Shown: positions 1 through 12,084, counted from the first letter of the stretch. The stretch is DNA of 64,000 nt from Plazaster borealis (GCA_021014325.1 CM037467.1:1674001-1738000), one strand, 5' to 3'. Numbers and translations: made by a program. Notes: generated by a model not told the origin, from the letters alone.

Positions 1-731
1 GTCAGCACTTTTCTCTTTCTTATTTATTTATTGTTGCCATGTATTTTTCCTAGTTGACAGATTTGACCTTCTCACTGTCGAAAAGAAATATTATTTTGTC
101 GTCAACGGGACCTGCTGATTACAACTTTAACTTGTAGAGAAAGAAAAATAATATATAACGATTGTTGTTTTCTTAGTTTCCTTCTGAAGGGGCTGAACAC
201 AGTTTGTTTCTTAGGCAGTAGGCCTACTTTCATTTTTCAAGATTTCTTTTTAAATTATCGTTTACTTTGTTTCCATATCAATGTAGCGATCACTTTGTCG
301 GCATACAAATCTGTAGAAGTGTGTTGCTGATCGTAGGATCTCGTATTCTCATAAATTCTCGTAAAATTTCGTAAGATCTCGTATCTTTTGTTTATCTTTA
401 TTTCATTTCATAACTTTAAAATACCATCTTCAAGGGGGTAGACACCATTACAATTATATAAATTACTACAAGGACATAGTCTTCACATCGTGCGTTTCAA
501 TGAGCACTCACCCCGTAACACTTCACTTGATATGCGAAGTATCGTCACAGCGTCTTGAGTGCACGTCTAACAGTAGCTCCACTCGAGTCCTGTGGATCAA
601 TAGCATACAAGTGATGTTTGAAGCTTTGCATGGTGCGGATCATAACAAAATCTATAGTAGTTAAAACTTGTGGGTACAACCATGTATAAAACTCTTTTGG
701 GAGAACTGTTGGTGTTCTGAGTAGAACCGAT
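1..731. other. unassigned AT-rich non-coding DNA
   Basis: No gene seen. It holds an imperfect short repeat of TCTCGTA-type words around 347-397 and one GTAGGCCTAC palindrome at 218-227. The 66-aa open frame on the - strand has no recognisable domain. Confidence 0.5.
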
Positions 732-732
732 A

Positions 733-1537
733 TGGTCAGGGCCAAATTTCATAAAGCTGTTAAGCAGAAAATATTCTGCTTAGCAAATTTCTTTGCTAAG
801 CAAGAAATGAGTGGGACACAAGTTAAATTGCGCAGGAATATATCCATTTTGGTCAGGGCCCAACTTCATAAAGCTGTTCAGCAGAAAATTCTGCTTAGCA
901 AAATTCTTTGCTAAGCAAGAAATGAGTGAGGTACCAGTCCCAGCAATGGTAACTGTATGGTATTTTGGCCGGTAACCTATTTTTCTTAAGCAAGAGATTT
1001 TTGTGCTGAGCAAGTTGTTGTGCTTACAGGCTTTATAAAATTGGGATCTGGACGTAGACGAGCAGAGTCTACTGTTCGAAACGTGGAAACCACACACTAT
1101 GGCCCAATTTCATAAAAAGTGTTTAGCAGAAAATTCTGCTCAGCAAAATTCTTTGCTAAGCAAGAAATGAGTGGGGTACCAGTCCCAGCAATGGTAACTG
1201 TATTGTATTCTGGCTGGTAACCTATTTTTTCTAAGCAAGAGATTTTTGTGCTGAGCAAGTTGTTGTGCTTACAGGCTTTACAAAATTGGGATCTGGACGT
1301 AGACGAGCAGAGTCTACTGTTCGAAACGTGGAAACCACACACTATGGCCCAATTTCATAAAAAGTGTTTAGCAGAAAATTCTGCCCAGCAAATTTCTTTT
1401 CTAAGCAAACAATCAGTCGGGTACCGGTCACAGCAATGGTAACTGTATGGTATTTTGGCCGGTAACCTATTTTTCTTAAGCAAGAGTTTTCTGTGCTTAG
1501 CAAGTTGTTGTGCTTCAGGCTTGATTAAATTGGGCCC
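733..1537. repeat. P-family MITE array (tandem, ~245 bp period)
   Basis: Units starting GGCCCAA(T/C)TTCATAAA begin near 856, 1101 and 1346, with a partial unit from 737. Each has a GCAGAAAATTCTGC-type palindrome near its left end and closes with the inverted end (AAATTGGG...). Units 1 and 2 are followed by the same ~53-bp spacer (ATCTGGACGTAGACGAGCAG...), so the element plus its flank was amplified in tandem. Short ORFs on both strands are shadows of this repeat. Confidence 0.75.
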
Positions 1538-1565
1538 TAGATGAAGACGATCAGAGACCACACCA

Positions 1566-1753
1566 GGGCCCAAGAGCTGCTTAAGCAGAAAATATTGCTT
1601 AACAATTTTCTGCTTAGCAGAAATGAGCAGGATACCAGTCAAAAATTGTACATGCTACATGGTATTTTGGCTGGTGACCCTGTTCTGGTAAGCATAATTT
1701 TGTTGTGCTTAGCTACTTTTTTGTGCTTAAACAGCTCTATGAAATTGAGCCCC
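1566..1753. mobile_element. P-family MITE copy
   Basis: Runs from GGGCCCAAGAGCTGCTTAAG to CTCTATGAAATTGAGCCCC, so the ends are inverted. It follows the tandem P array but is a divergent single copy. Confidence 0.6.
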
Positions 1754-2809
1754 TGTTCTTCTTAGAACCAACACTTCTCCCAACAGAGTTTTAAACATGG
1801 TTGTTCCCGAAAGTTTGCGACTATAGTTTTTCAATAGCATAGTCATCATAACCAACCAAACGCTGCAGTGAAAATAACTATTTGAAGAAGAATGTTTGTC
1901 TGCTATGTTTTCTGCTGCGATGTTTGAATAAGAAAGTTGACTAGATAAGGACAAGTACACGTCAAATTCTATAAAATGTAAACGCAGGTTTTTTTCAGCC
2001 CGGTGAGCGAGGTAGGCGAAGCTAAAGTGAAAGGAAGCCTTCAAAACAATTAAATATTAGTTCGTTTACAGATGATAAACTTTCAGTAACATTAATGTTG
2101 TTTGTTTCACCATGCCCTTATTTATGAAACTCGTCACCTAATGACGGCATCGCAAGAAAAGTGCAGTCAATATATTCTTCGTCCGTAAAATGCCTCATTA
2201 AGAATGGTCAAAGCACATAATACATTTCATTAGGGCAGGAGGCACAAAGTGTACAGATGAAGGCTCGTGGTGGGGTTTTTTTAATCCATAAAGTAGTTTG
2301 AATTTTGTATATTTTTTCCATGATTTATAAGATTTTTTCCTCCCAAAGCTGCTCACAGGAAATATTTCAGGTAGCATCCCATGCATGTAATCCTGAGTCC
2401 TTCCGCCCGCGGGGTGATTTTTTTTTCTTCAAAAAAAGTTCGCCTCACCCCCCTGACAGAAATTAGCCACCGGATAAAAGCACGGCCACGGGCAAGAAAA
2501 GTGCAGACACCATCCCGGGTAAATCGCCGCCCAAGCACGGCGCGAGAATCACGACTAAAACGCGCTCGGTGCGAAGCTCAGTCGCATCAGATCGGCTTAT
2601 AATGGAAGTAAAAGACCAGCGGCTTATGTCGATGGAGTTACACGGCAGAAAATGATGCTAAGTAAATAATTTGAGGGTTTTAGCAGCGAGTAAGGTATAA
2701 CTGACAGCTTTCTGATGGCCCCCTACATGGGATTTGTACCGTGAAACTGCAACCAAGTAATGCTTTCTGTGAACGCTTATATTTAATAACGAAATATGGG
2801 TGTGAGTCA
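1754..2809. other. unassigned non-coding DNA
   Basis: No gene or recognised repeat. A GC-richer stretch at 2395-2600 has overlapping 61-73 aa frames on both strands, none recognisable. Confidence 0.45.
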
Positions 2810-2940
2810 GATAGCCCTATTGGAGGTATGGTGGACACTATAAAAAGAGAGTGCGCTGTTTGGTTTGGGTGTATACAGACCAAATTTACCCAAACCAATA
2901 GTGCCCTAGTTAACTAGCTTACAGTAATGCAGTTTTGTAG
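2810..2940. mobile_element. C-family short MITE, diverged copy
   Basis: Shares TATGGTGGACACTATA, GGGTGTATACAGAC and TTACAGTAATG with the better copies at 6336-6455 and 44404-44538. Its right inverted end is decayed. Confidence 0.45.
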
Positions 2941-3239
2941 CGCCAGTGTAGCGTAGGCTACATGAGCAATTTGATGAAAGTTGTATAATGGTGAAGGGAA
3001 TCGAGTCTATTTACTTACTGTGGCCGTTACGCGCACCGGTACAAAGTGAGGTTTTCTACCCCGATAGGGGAAAGAACAGAAAACGGGATTTTGTTTTTAG
3101 TGAATGGGGCAACCGATTTTTCAGTATGGCGTGAAAGGTTTCCCAGCTCCAGGATGTCTATGGTTAAGAATCAACTTTATCGCTGACCCAAAATACGATT
3201 TAAAATCAAAATTCGGTTTGGATTCTGAGTCACAATCAT

Positions 3240-3865
3240 CTACACTGCAAAAACTGGGGTGTTAAAATTAACACCGTGGGTGTTGTCACATATATATACC
3301 AAACAAGAATAACAACTTACACCATAGTGTGTTAAAATAACTCTAATTTCTGCCAACACAATTACATTGGTGTTATTTTAAAGGCAGTGGACACTATTGG
3401 TAATTACTCAAAATAGTTATTGGCATAAAACCTTACTTGGTAACGAGTAATGGGGAGCTGTTGATAGTATAAAACATTGTGAGAAACGGCTCCCTCTGAA
3501 GTAACGTAGTTTTCGAGAAAGAAGTAATTTTCCACGAATTTGATTTCGAGACCTCGGAATTAGATTTTGAGGTCTCGAAATCAAGCATCTGAAAGCACAC
3601 AACTTCGTGTGACAAGGGTGTTTTTTCTTGCATTATTATCTCGCAACTTCGACAACCAATTGAGCTCAAATTTTCACAGGTTTGTTATTTTATACATTAT
3701 GTTGAGATACACCAAGTGAGAAGACTGGTCTTTGACAATTACCAAAAGTGTCCAGTGTCTTTAACATATGTCACCTATGATGTTAATTTATATTCTCTCT
3801 TCGGTGTCTATTTATGTGACAACACCAATGGTGTTAATTTTGGCTCCCCAGTTTTTGCAGTGTAG
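3240..3865. mobile_element. X-family MITE, interrupted by an A element
   Basis: The left end CTACACTGCAAAAACTGGGG (3240-3259) is the exact reverse complement of the right end at 3846-3865. Next to each end are GTGTTAA(A)ATTAACACC-like inverted sequences. Removing the nested element at 3378-3764 leaves a ~240 bp element. Confidence 0.85.
3378..3764. mobile_element. A-a TTAA MITE nested in the X element
   Basis: Bounded by TTAAAGGCAGTGGACACT and AGTGTCCAGTGTCTTTAA. Centre carries inverted GATTTCGAGACCTC / GAGGTCTCGAAATC, the subtype-a hairpin. It lies wholly inside 3240-3865, so it is younger than the X element. Confidence 0.85.
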
Positions 3866-4390
3866 TCAGGGCGTGGGTTTCACCCCTCCCCCTAAAAACA
3901 CGATAGACAAGAATTGGCGCATAAAATCTCCCCACTTTCCTCTACATGTTGTCTCTAGTTTACGATGACTGTGATTGATGAATGGACACAGGTAAGCCTA
4001 TCATTGACTGATCGATAGGCACTGCCCTGCGGTAGTACGGTTCCGTTAAAGCATCAACCTTGAACTCATGGGACAGGGATTTCAAGATTATTATTTTTTC
4101 TCGGTCACAACGGTCATCAGTTGCTGCATGATAAAACCAAGCCAGAGCGGAACTATTATGTCTTGGAAATTAGTGTAGGCTCTATTAAATCGTAGCAGCA
4201 GCAGAGCGAATTCATTACAGTCTATACCCTCACACTAATTCAGACAATAACATCAAATTCTGAATATGTCATCAAATTATAGGTGTCAACGTTTTCAAGT
4301 GGCTAGTTCTTCGACAGATCAAGTCATGGTGTTGTCTATAACCGTGAGCAAGACACTGTATATGCTCAGTGTCCACTCGGATGTAGGCCT
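3866..4390. other. unassigned non-coding DNA
   Basis: No gene or repeat recognised except a GTAGGCCTAC palindrome at 4383-4392. Confidence 0.45.
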
Positions 4391-4787
4391 ACTCTAAAAA
4401 CACCATGGTCAGAATTGACCCGGATTCCGGGTTCCAGAGGTTCCGAACTATTTCTGGGTCAGGCTGACCCGGAAACTGGTTAAAAAATTGAGACTTTGAT
4501 TTGGATTCTGTGGCAGTTTGGCAGAGTAAGTTTGACACAGCTTTTGGGTTATACTGACCAATAAGTGGGTCAAGTATCCCCTGTGACCCGGAATCCGAGT
4601 CAATTCTCACCCGGAATCCGAGTCAATTCTGACCCGGAATCCGGGTCAATTTTGACTCGGAATCCGAGTCAATTCTTACCCGGAATCCGAGTCAATTCTG
4701 ACTCGGAATCCGGGTCAATTTTGACTCGGAATCCGAGTCAGAATTGACCCGGATTCCGAGTCAAATCTGCCCCGGGAGTTTTTTATA
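4391..4787. repeat. Q-family element with 23-bp minisatellite
   Basis: Opens with GGTCAGAATTGACCCGGATT and closes with an inverted CCCCGGGAGTT end. Between 4580 and 4765 are about seven 23-bp units of the type GACCCGGAATCCGAGTCAATTCT. Orientation flips at about 4740. The frame across it (DPESGSILTRNPSQF...) is a repeat artefact. Confidence 0.8.
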
Positions 4788-4825
4788 GTTACTTATTATT
4801 TTTTTCCCACACCATGCAAAGCTTC

Positions 4826-4976
4826 AAACAACACTAACAGCAACATCATCAACAACAGCAACACCATCATTAACAAGAACAACAAGAACAACAACAGCAG
4901 GCAGCAGAAACAACAGCATCACCATCAGCAACAAGAACAACAACAACAGCAACAGCAAACAAAAACAAACATCAAC
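4826..4976. repeat. CAA/CAG-rich imperfect trinucleotide repeat
   Basis: About 150 bp of CAACAACAGCAACACCATCA-type sequence, interrupted and out of any long frame. Simple repeat. Confidence 0.85.
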
Positions 4977-5417
4977 AACCTTTACTGGGCAATATTCTCG
5001 AACACAGTAGTATTTCGGGGCAGATAGTTATATACCTACTTCTCAAGGAACATTTCGATCGTACTGTTGTTGTTAATAAAAGAAAACATAACTTTCATCA
5101 AGGTTTCCGATTAGCACTTATGCCTTTGACATCTCGTTTAAAATGTGTTTCTTTGATTTTATTAATTATTAGTAAGAAATCCATGGATCGGCTGTTACAT
5201 ACTAGCTTGTTTGTAAAAATAAGCCCGCAGTGCATTTAGCCGTACCTTCTGTTGAAATGTGCGCTTGGTAAAGATCGGAGATTAGAATGATTAAGATCAA
5301 ACACTTGGACGAGTCGAGATCAACACTTCCATGGTGGCTGATCGCGTCTTCGTCAAGTTGAATAATTTCAATGTAATTGTTTTTCATATCTTAACCTTTT
5401 TTTTGAAAGATTGGTAG
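4977..5417. other. unassigned non-coding DNA
   Basis: AT-rich; no gene, RNA or repeat recognised. Confidence 0.4.
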
Positions 5418-5811
5418 TTAAAGGCATCGTACACGTTTGGTAATTGGAGCCTATTGTTTGTTTCAAGCCTATATTGTAGATATACCATAAAACTAACCTG
5501 TGAAACATTTCATTTCAAAAGGTGGGAGCGTTTTTGAGATATTGCCGAAAATCTGGAGCGGTTATGTCCACGCAGGAAGAATAATCTGCAGTTGGAATAC
5601 ACACTCTTAGAAGCGTTAATACGTGTAGCGCTTCTCAGATTCAAATGTCTTTGGGGATAAGAAGTTATATATTTTTCTATAACCGCAGTACTTCGAAGTG
5701 AAAGTTTCTCAAAATGCATTTTACTATCCAAAGCTGCTGTACTTCTTACCAAGTAAGTTTTAATTCCCATTAATTTTCAGAGTCATTCCCAAACATGTAC
5801 GATGCCTTTAT
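5418..5811. mobile_element. B-family TTAA MITE (forward)
   Basis: Left end TTAAAGGCATCGTACACG, right end GTACGATGCCTTTA. Internal landmarks: GAGATATTGCCGAAAATCTG, GGAGCGGTTATGTCC, and the central hairpin AGAAGCGTTA / TGTAGCGCTTCT. Confidence 0.8.
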
Positions 5812-6100
5812 AGGGGAGTGGCGATATTAGTTTCAATCTGAAAGCTCACTCTCTGGGGTTTTCTACTCGGGTAGTACAAAAATCTTCCAGAGAAATATTT
5901 CCCTCTAAGATACTGTCATAGGTTTTTTTAATTTGATTTTAACTCGGATTCTAACTAGGCTCTTTGAATGGCGTGTTTATTGAAAATATTGTACTGGAAT
6001 TAATCTACTCTTTCAAACAATTGATCCCATGCACTTTCCCGTTGAAATTGTCTTAGTTTATTTAGATTTAACCCAAAAGAGTTGCTCTGTTTTCAATTGC

Positions 6101-6624
6101 TTAAAGGGTCTGTATACCTTTGGTAATGACTCTTATGAAAATTAATGGCAATAGAAACTTACTTGGTGAGAAGTACAGCAGCTTTGGATAGTATAATGTA
6201 TTTTTGAGAAATTTTTCTCTTCGAAGTACTGCGGTTATGGAAAATATATCACTTTTATCCCCCCCCCCAAAAAAAAATTTGAATCTGAGAAGCGTTACTG
6301 ACAGTATTCGTTTCCCAGAGTGTGTATTCCAATTAGCCTTTTTGAGATATTATGGTGGACACTATAGGAGTGCACTGTAGGATTTGGGTGTATACAGACA
6401 AATATACCCAAATCAAACAGTGTTATAGAATGTGTCCGCCATATCTCAAAATGGCTTATTGCAGATTATTCTTACTGCGTGGACATAACCGCTCCAGATT
6501 TTCGGCAATATCTCAAAAACGCTACCACCTTTTGAAATGAAATTTTCAATTGATTATCTACAACTGTGTAGGATTGAACCAAACAGTGGGTTCCGATTAT
6601 ACCAAACGTATACGATCCCTTTAA
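6101..6624. mobile_element. B-family TTAA MITE (reverse), interrupted
   Basis: Bounded by TTAAAGGGTCTGTATACC and ACGATCCCTTTAA. Reverse orientation relative to 5418-5811. Its 524-bp length is explained by the C element at 6336-6455. Confidence 0.8.
6336..6455. mobile_element. C-family MITE nested in a B element
   Basis: 120 bp with inverted ends GCCTTTTTGAGATAT and ATATCTCAAAATGGC. The flanks AATTA / TTATT sit where intact B elements read CCAATTGCAG, so this is an insertion, perhaps with a 3-bp TTA duplication. Confidence 0.75.
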
Positions 6625-7277
6625 GTCTTGTGTGTGTGTGTGTGTAAAGCATCCTTGGATGTCCAAGTTTAAATAATGACCTTCGTGATAACACAATCAC
6701 ATTCATATTCTTTCTGGGACTCTGACATTATGGAACAGTGACCCTATTCCAGTGAATTTCTCGGTCTTGTTTGAGTTTATCAAGACAGCTAGAATAAAGA
6801 ACGTTCAAAAATCCCAAACATGTTAAGTCTTTTACCATACCACCTATAACATTCGTGACTCATATATATATATACTCATGGAGTACTATCATTTGGTGAC
6901 CTTTGACATTTTGGCGTCATTGTCGCATCATCGCCTGGTTTATATAAAGTCAACCGGTGACCTCGATTAACCATTGTGCCCCCTTGCCGCCTGAGGGCGT
7001 TTTAAATTTACATTCGTATCGGCGGGAAGATTTTGTATTGGGGTTTCAGCAAAACTTCAACCGAATAATATTATCTGTTTTTACAATAACTGTGAACAAC
7101 CAGTATTTATTTATTTTTCTTAACGTAGTTGAACACACATGTAACGACCCTAAAAAAAAAAACTGGGATAAATAAATATATATATATAAATAAATAAATG
7201 AATACAAATAAATGTATTCAGTTTCCAAGAATTTCGGTTTTGTGTACTTCAAACCATATTCATTTACCTTTACTGCA
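6625..7277. other. unassigned non-coding DNA with TG and AT tracts
   Basis: A (TG)n tract at 6629-6645, TATATATATA near 6864, and a TA/TAAA-rich tract at 7166-7205. No gene. Confidence 0.5.
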
Positions 7278-7452
7278 TGAAACGTTTCTCAGATTGTGTA
7301 TTCCATAACCGTGGACATAACCGCTCCAGATTTTCGGCGATATCTCAAAAACGCTACCACCTTTCGAAATGAAATGTTCACATGTTAGTTGTAATGTTAT
7401 ATAGCATTAAAACAACCGAACGGTTCCAAAAACAAAGGTACATTTTGCCTTT
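7278..7452. mobile_element. B-family fragment (reverse)
   Basis: Only the right part remains: TTTCTCAGATTGTGTATTCC, GGACATAACCGCTCCAGATT, then a decayed end TTTGCCTTTAA shared with the next element's TTAA. Confidence 0.65.
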
Positions 7453-7826
7453 AAAGGTATCGTACACGTTTGGTAATTACTCAAAACAAATATTAGCACA
7501 AAAACTTACTTGGTAACAAGAAACGGAGAGCTGTTGATAGTATAAAACATTGTAGGAAACGACTCCCTCTGAAGTAACGTAGTTTTTGAGAAAGAGGTAA
7601 TTTCTCACTAAAATAATAAAAGATTTCTTGCAAGAAGCCTTTCATTCCTATCTGAAAGCACACAAATTTGTACAACAAGGGTGTTTTTTCTTTCATCATT
7701 TTCTTGCAACTTCGATGACCAATTGAGCCCAAATTTTCACAGGCTTGTTATTTTATGCATATGTTGGGATACACCAAGTGAGAACACCGGTCTTTGACAA
7801 TTACCAAACTTGTTCAGTGCCTTTAA
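7451..7826. mobile_element. A-b TTAA MITE (reverse)
   Basis: Bounded by TTAAAGGTATCGTACACG and GTTCAGTGCCTTTAA. Subtype b marks: TTTGTACAACAAGGGTG and the central CTTCTTGCAAGAAG palindrome. Confidence 0.85.
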
Positions 7827-8290
7827 GCATGATCTTACTCAAAACAGATGTCGGGACGCTCCTCTTCACAAGAAAATGATCTCAACATAATAACACAGAT
7901 GACACCATGAAACAATAAACAATTATATACCTTCCATAAATACGCGTAATACACGGCCGTTAATATGTAATGTGATCATGCGGTGAAGGATTATTAATAG
8001 CATCTTCATGTCAATCCAAAATTACGTTCACTGTTACGCCTGTCACAATCAATCATTTTTGGACGTGTATTTAATGACAAAACTCGCAAGTGGTTGAGTT
8101 TATCTGCAGTATCATAATTGAGTTGTTGCAGGTATAGGGACCTATAGTAATAACGCAGTGCTTCATGAGGCAAAACATGGTGTAGTTTTATAGGCAATTA
8201 TGTACAGCATCAGCTGTGGGTGAAAAAAGAGTTGGTCTGTGGTTTATTGATGTCACTGGTTTCCATTAACTATCGCACATCGTCCCCACC
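7827..8290. other. unassigned non-coding DNA
   Basis: AT-rich, no gene or repeat recognised. Confidence 0.4.
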
Positions 8291-8688
8291 TTAAAGGGTC
8301 TGTAAACGTATGGTAATTGGAACCCACTGTTTGTTTCAATCATATATAGTTGAAGATATATACCATACAACTAACCTGTGAAAATTTCATTTCAAAAGGT
8401 GGTCGCGTTTTTGAGATATTGCCGAAAATCTGGAGCGGTTATGTTCACGCAGGAAGAATAATCTACATTGGAATACACAATCTGAGAAGCGTTACGGCCG
8501 TAACACTTCTCAGATTCAATTTTCTTTGGATAAAAAGTGATATATTTTTCCATAACCGCAGTACTTCGAGGTGAAAAGTTTCTCAAATTTCATTATACTA
8601 TCCAAAGCTGCTGTACTTCTAACCAAGTAAGTTTTGATTGCCATTAATTTTCAGAGTCATTAATACCAAACGTGTACGATGCCTTTAA
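8291..8688. mobile_element. B-family TTAA MITE (forward)
   Basis: Complete copy: TTAAAGGGTCTGTAAACG to GTACGATGCCTTTAA, with the central hairpin AGAAGCGTTACGGCCGTAAC. Confidence 0.85.
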
Positions 8689-9896
8689 AGCCACTCATTC
8701 AAAACATGTTCCGTTAAATCAGCCATTTTAAAACCCTCTGGGAAGCACGTGTACTTTAGCTGTATCAGCAAAACCAACAAAGAGCATAAATCTCTCAAAA
8801 AATTATAAATTTACATCATCCTTCTAGATAGCCCTATTCCATTGCATTTTACATCAGTTCAAAGGATCAACTTAGAAAACTTACTACTCTCAAAATACCT
8901 TAGCCAACATACTACATGGTTGTTCATATGTAATCTACTTTTCTTCATATTTTTGAATTATTTGTGTCACATTGTTACAATCTGTTTTTGCTTTGCATTT
9001 ACGGCTTCACATAGTTTTCCAACCTTGGTTGCCAAAAACTCGTCCTGTGACGTTGCAATAGTTTTGCAGAGGGGAAGGTTGTCAGTAGATCACGTTGCAT
9101 CATCCCCAAGCCCCCTCAACCAAACGCCTCTTCGAAAAACACAATCATCACACTAAGCCCCATCTAACAAGCTTCCTATACTCCCGAACACAAAACAAGC
9201 TTATAATTGTCCCCAATCTCAACACTACCACCACAAAGACCAACATGTTTCTGTCGCTGTTTAGTTTTCCTTGATTCTTCTCACGCATCATAGTGTATTC
9301 CCAATCCAATTAGACCGTGTGCATAAAACTGACTCAAAAACCAGGCAATCCCAAAATGAACGAGTGCCTTCGGACCAATTACTGGCCTAATTACACCGGT
9401 TGTTTTCAGCCCGCGAATGTATTTTTTTATAACTATTATCTATCTTTGTGCGAAGATGAGCATTCGACAAATCTCACTCGAAAGCCAAGACTAAGGGGTT
9501 TCGACAATTAACGTTTAAAAAAACGCGTGCACGCCACGAATTTGCCATAATTGAGTTGACATATTTTGCGTTTAATCTTCAACACATTATCTTCTCCTCA
9601 TTATTTTGTGACATTTGTTACAAGACGGACGCTTCGGCAAGATGATAAACGAAACCAGGCACACTCATAATAAGTCTCTGTCGATGCATATGGAGATTTT
9701 TGAAAGAGCAACTGTAGACAATACTTCTGATACCCACGCACATCAACCTTCAAAATGCCCCTCTGTGATTGGTTGAACGCCAACTGAAATTACTTTGTCC
9801 ATAAGATAAAAAAGCTATGGTCCTATTGTATTATCACTTCTCATGACATAGCCCCTAATAATTCTCATCGCAAGATGAGAAATCTATATAAATCTT
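8689..9896. other. unassigned AT-rich DNA
   Basis: About 1.2 kb without a recognised repeat. A 104-aa frame (8842-9156, +) is hydrophobic at first, then low in complexity. It matches nothing I know and has no splice or start context, so it is not called. Confidence 0.4.
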
Positions 9897-10006
9897 TTAA
9901 AGGCAGGGTATACTTTTGGTAATTGTCAAAGACCAGTATCCTCACTTGGTTGTATCCTAACATAATGCATAAAATAACAAACCTGTGAAAACTTGGGCTC
10001 AATATG
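9897..10006. mobile_element. A-c MITE, left fragment
   Basis: TTAAAGGCAGGGTATACTTT through CTGTGAAAACTTGGGCTCAA, then sequence similarity stops. The right ~70 percent of the element is missing. Confidence 0.7.
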
Positions 10007-10106
10007 GACGAACACAAAGCTGTTCCGTTTATGTTGAAACCTGGTGACCTAAGATGACCAAAGTTGCTTCTCTGACGCGACAATATAGTCATATTTTATA
10101 TTGCGG

Positions 10107-10195
10107 TACACCATACGACTCGTGCCGGAGGTCGTTGGTTCAAATCCCGCTCTAGTCAATTTTTCTTTGTTCAACCCCAAATCAGTTAATTTCAT
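10107..10195 (+). mobile_element. S1 tRNA-derived SINE fragment
   Basis: GGAGGTCGTTGGTTCAAATC (B box) followed by TCAATTTTTCTTTGTTCAAC matches the fuller copy at 61925-62050. The A-box half is degraded. Confidence 0.55.
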
Positions 10196-10234
10196 TGACA
10201 TGTATGTAACTTTTTGTGATTTACTTTCTTTGGT

Positions 10235-10567
10235 TTAAAGGCCCTGTACACTACTGGTAAGATCGAAAAACACAATGTTCACAGATTCACACATAACTTA
10301 AAGTAAGTAATGGTAGAAAGGGTTCCTTAAAATATTTCTGCCTAAAATGCTATCGTTTCTGAGAAATGAGTAAAACAATAGTTTTTATCACGCGCGATAA
10401 TTTGAAAAAACAGAAAACACATAAGGTCTCTTTTCACTATTTTCTCGTGACCTCGATGACCAATTAAGCTCAAACTTTCACAGGTTTGTTTGTTCATGCA
10501 TATGTTGAATCACACAAAATGTGGACACTGATTTTGAGCTGTTACCAAAAGTGTACAATACCTTTAA
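10235..10567. mobile_element. D-family TTAA MITE
   Basis: TTAAAGGCCCTGTACACTAC to GTGTACAATACCTTTAA. Internal marks: ATCACGCGCGATAATTTGAA and TTCTCGTGACCTCGATGACC. A second copy lies in inverse orientation at 26694-27004. Confidence 0.75.
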
Positions 10568-10840
10568 ATACTGTGGAATAAAATAAACCTGAAACCTAAA
10601 TGTTACAGGTTGGTTTTGTTGTATTTCTGCCAAACTTCGGACAGTTCTGATTGCAGTTTTTTTTCTCTCTCTAAACGCCGGCAGTGTAAACCTGCCTGAA
10701 AGTGTACAATACCTTTAAATACTGTGGAATAAAATAAACCTGAAACCTAAATGTTACATGTTGGTTTTGTTGTATTTCTGCCAAACTTCGGACAGTTCTG
10801 ATTGCAGTTTTTTTTTCTCTCTCTAAACGCCGGCAGTGTA
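10551..10840. repeat. two-copy tandem duplication (~151 bp)
   Basis: 10551-10688 and 10702-10840 are nearly identical, both starting GTGTACAATACCTTTAAATA and ending ACGCCGGCAGTGTA. The first unit starts in the right end of the D element, so the duplication is younger than that insertion. Confidence 0.85.
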
Positions 10841-11210
10841 TTGCATCCCTTGCGGGAATAGGCAAGTGGCAAACTCATCACGACGTGTAACATGATAAAG
10901 CAGATGATACCGAGGGGATTAAAAACTCTTTCAGCTACAGACAAAAAAACAGCTTTGACTTTGAGTGGGTTCAGTGCAAGTTAATAACGACAGGTTAACG
11001 AGGTTAGCTCTGCCGGAAAATAAGGGGTCACGGGTCAAATTAATCTTGGAGGAAAGTGAAACGGCAAACCTTGGAGCTAAAAGGCATCAGGCAGTTGGGA
11101 TGCTTTGGCAACTGAAAAGAGAGAATTGGGTTAGAAATTAGCCAGGTTTTTGGAACTACTGATATTTAGCTCATCATGCAGCAAATTTCTGTATTTGTCT
11201 GCAAACACTT
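10841..11210. other. unassigned non-coding DNA
   Basis: No gene or repeat recognised. Confidence 0.4.
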
Positions 11211-11425
11211 TAACTCTCGGGTCAGAGTTGACCCGGATTCCGGGTTCAAGGGGCCATGACCCATTTCCGGGTCATGGTGACCCGGAAATGGAATTTTGAC
11301 TCGAATTCCACGTCAATTTAACCCATTTCTGGGTTATTTTGACACTGATTCCGGGTCACACTGATCCAGAAATGGGTCAAGCATCCACGGGACCCGGATC
11401 TGGGCCAATTTTGAACCGGGAGTTC
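11211..11425. mobile_element. Q-family element, short form
   Basis: Inverted ends: AACTCTCGGGTCAGAGTTGA at left and TTTGAACCGGGAGTT at right. Internal GACCCGGA / GGGTCA words occur but there is no expanded minisatellite. Confidence 0.75.
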
Positions 11426-11458
11426 TAAGAGTGTAAGCCCGATTCCCGGTAACTCGCG

Positions 11459-11832
11459 TTAAAGGCATCGTACACGTTTGGTAATTACTCAAAATATATA
11501 TTAGCATAAAAACTGACTTGGTAACAAGCAACAGAGAGCTGTTGATAGTATAAAACATTGTAGGAAACGACTCCCTCTGAAGTAACGTAGTTTTTGAGAA
11601 AGGGGTAATTTCTCACTAAAATAATAAAAACTTCTTGCAAGAAGTTTTTATTCCTATCTGAAAGCACACAAATTTGTACAACAAGGGTGTTTTTTCTTTC
11701 ATCATTTTCTTGCAACTTCGATGACCAATTGAGCCCAAATTTTCACAGGCTTGTTATTTTATGCATATGTTGGGATACACCAAATGAGAACACTGGTCTT
11801 TGACAATTACCAAACGTGTACGATGCCTTTAA
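11459..11832. mobile_element. A-b TTAA MITE (reverse)
   Basis: TTAAAGGCATCGTACACG to GTGTACGATGCCTTTAA, a near-perfect terminal inversion. The central AAACTTCTTGCAAGAAGTTT hairpin is perfect. Confidence 0.88.
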
Positions 11833-12084
11833 GACAATCAAATTTTCTTATTTCCCGTAACGAAACTATGCTGGTGAAGATGTTATTACATACGCTGTGG
11901 TTACATTTTATATGATTTAATGTTAGTTTTATGTATAATGAGTTGTGTCCGTTTCACTATTACTAAAATCCATTGGGTTGCTAATCTAAGCTTTACCAAT
12001 TAAAGGAAATGAACGAAGTCATAGAAAGAAAAGAAGAACAAAGAAAAAGAAGAAGAAAAGAGGAAATTAACACGTTTGCGTCCA

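Noticed and set aside
545..1342. Several ~100-aa frames on the - strand with identical segments
   Set aside because: They are the P-family tandem array; identity comes from DNA repeats, not coding constraint.
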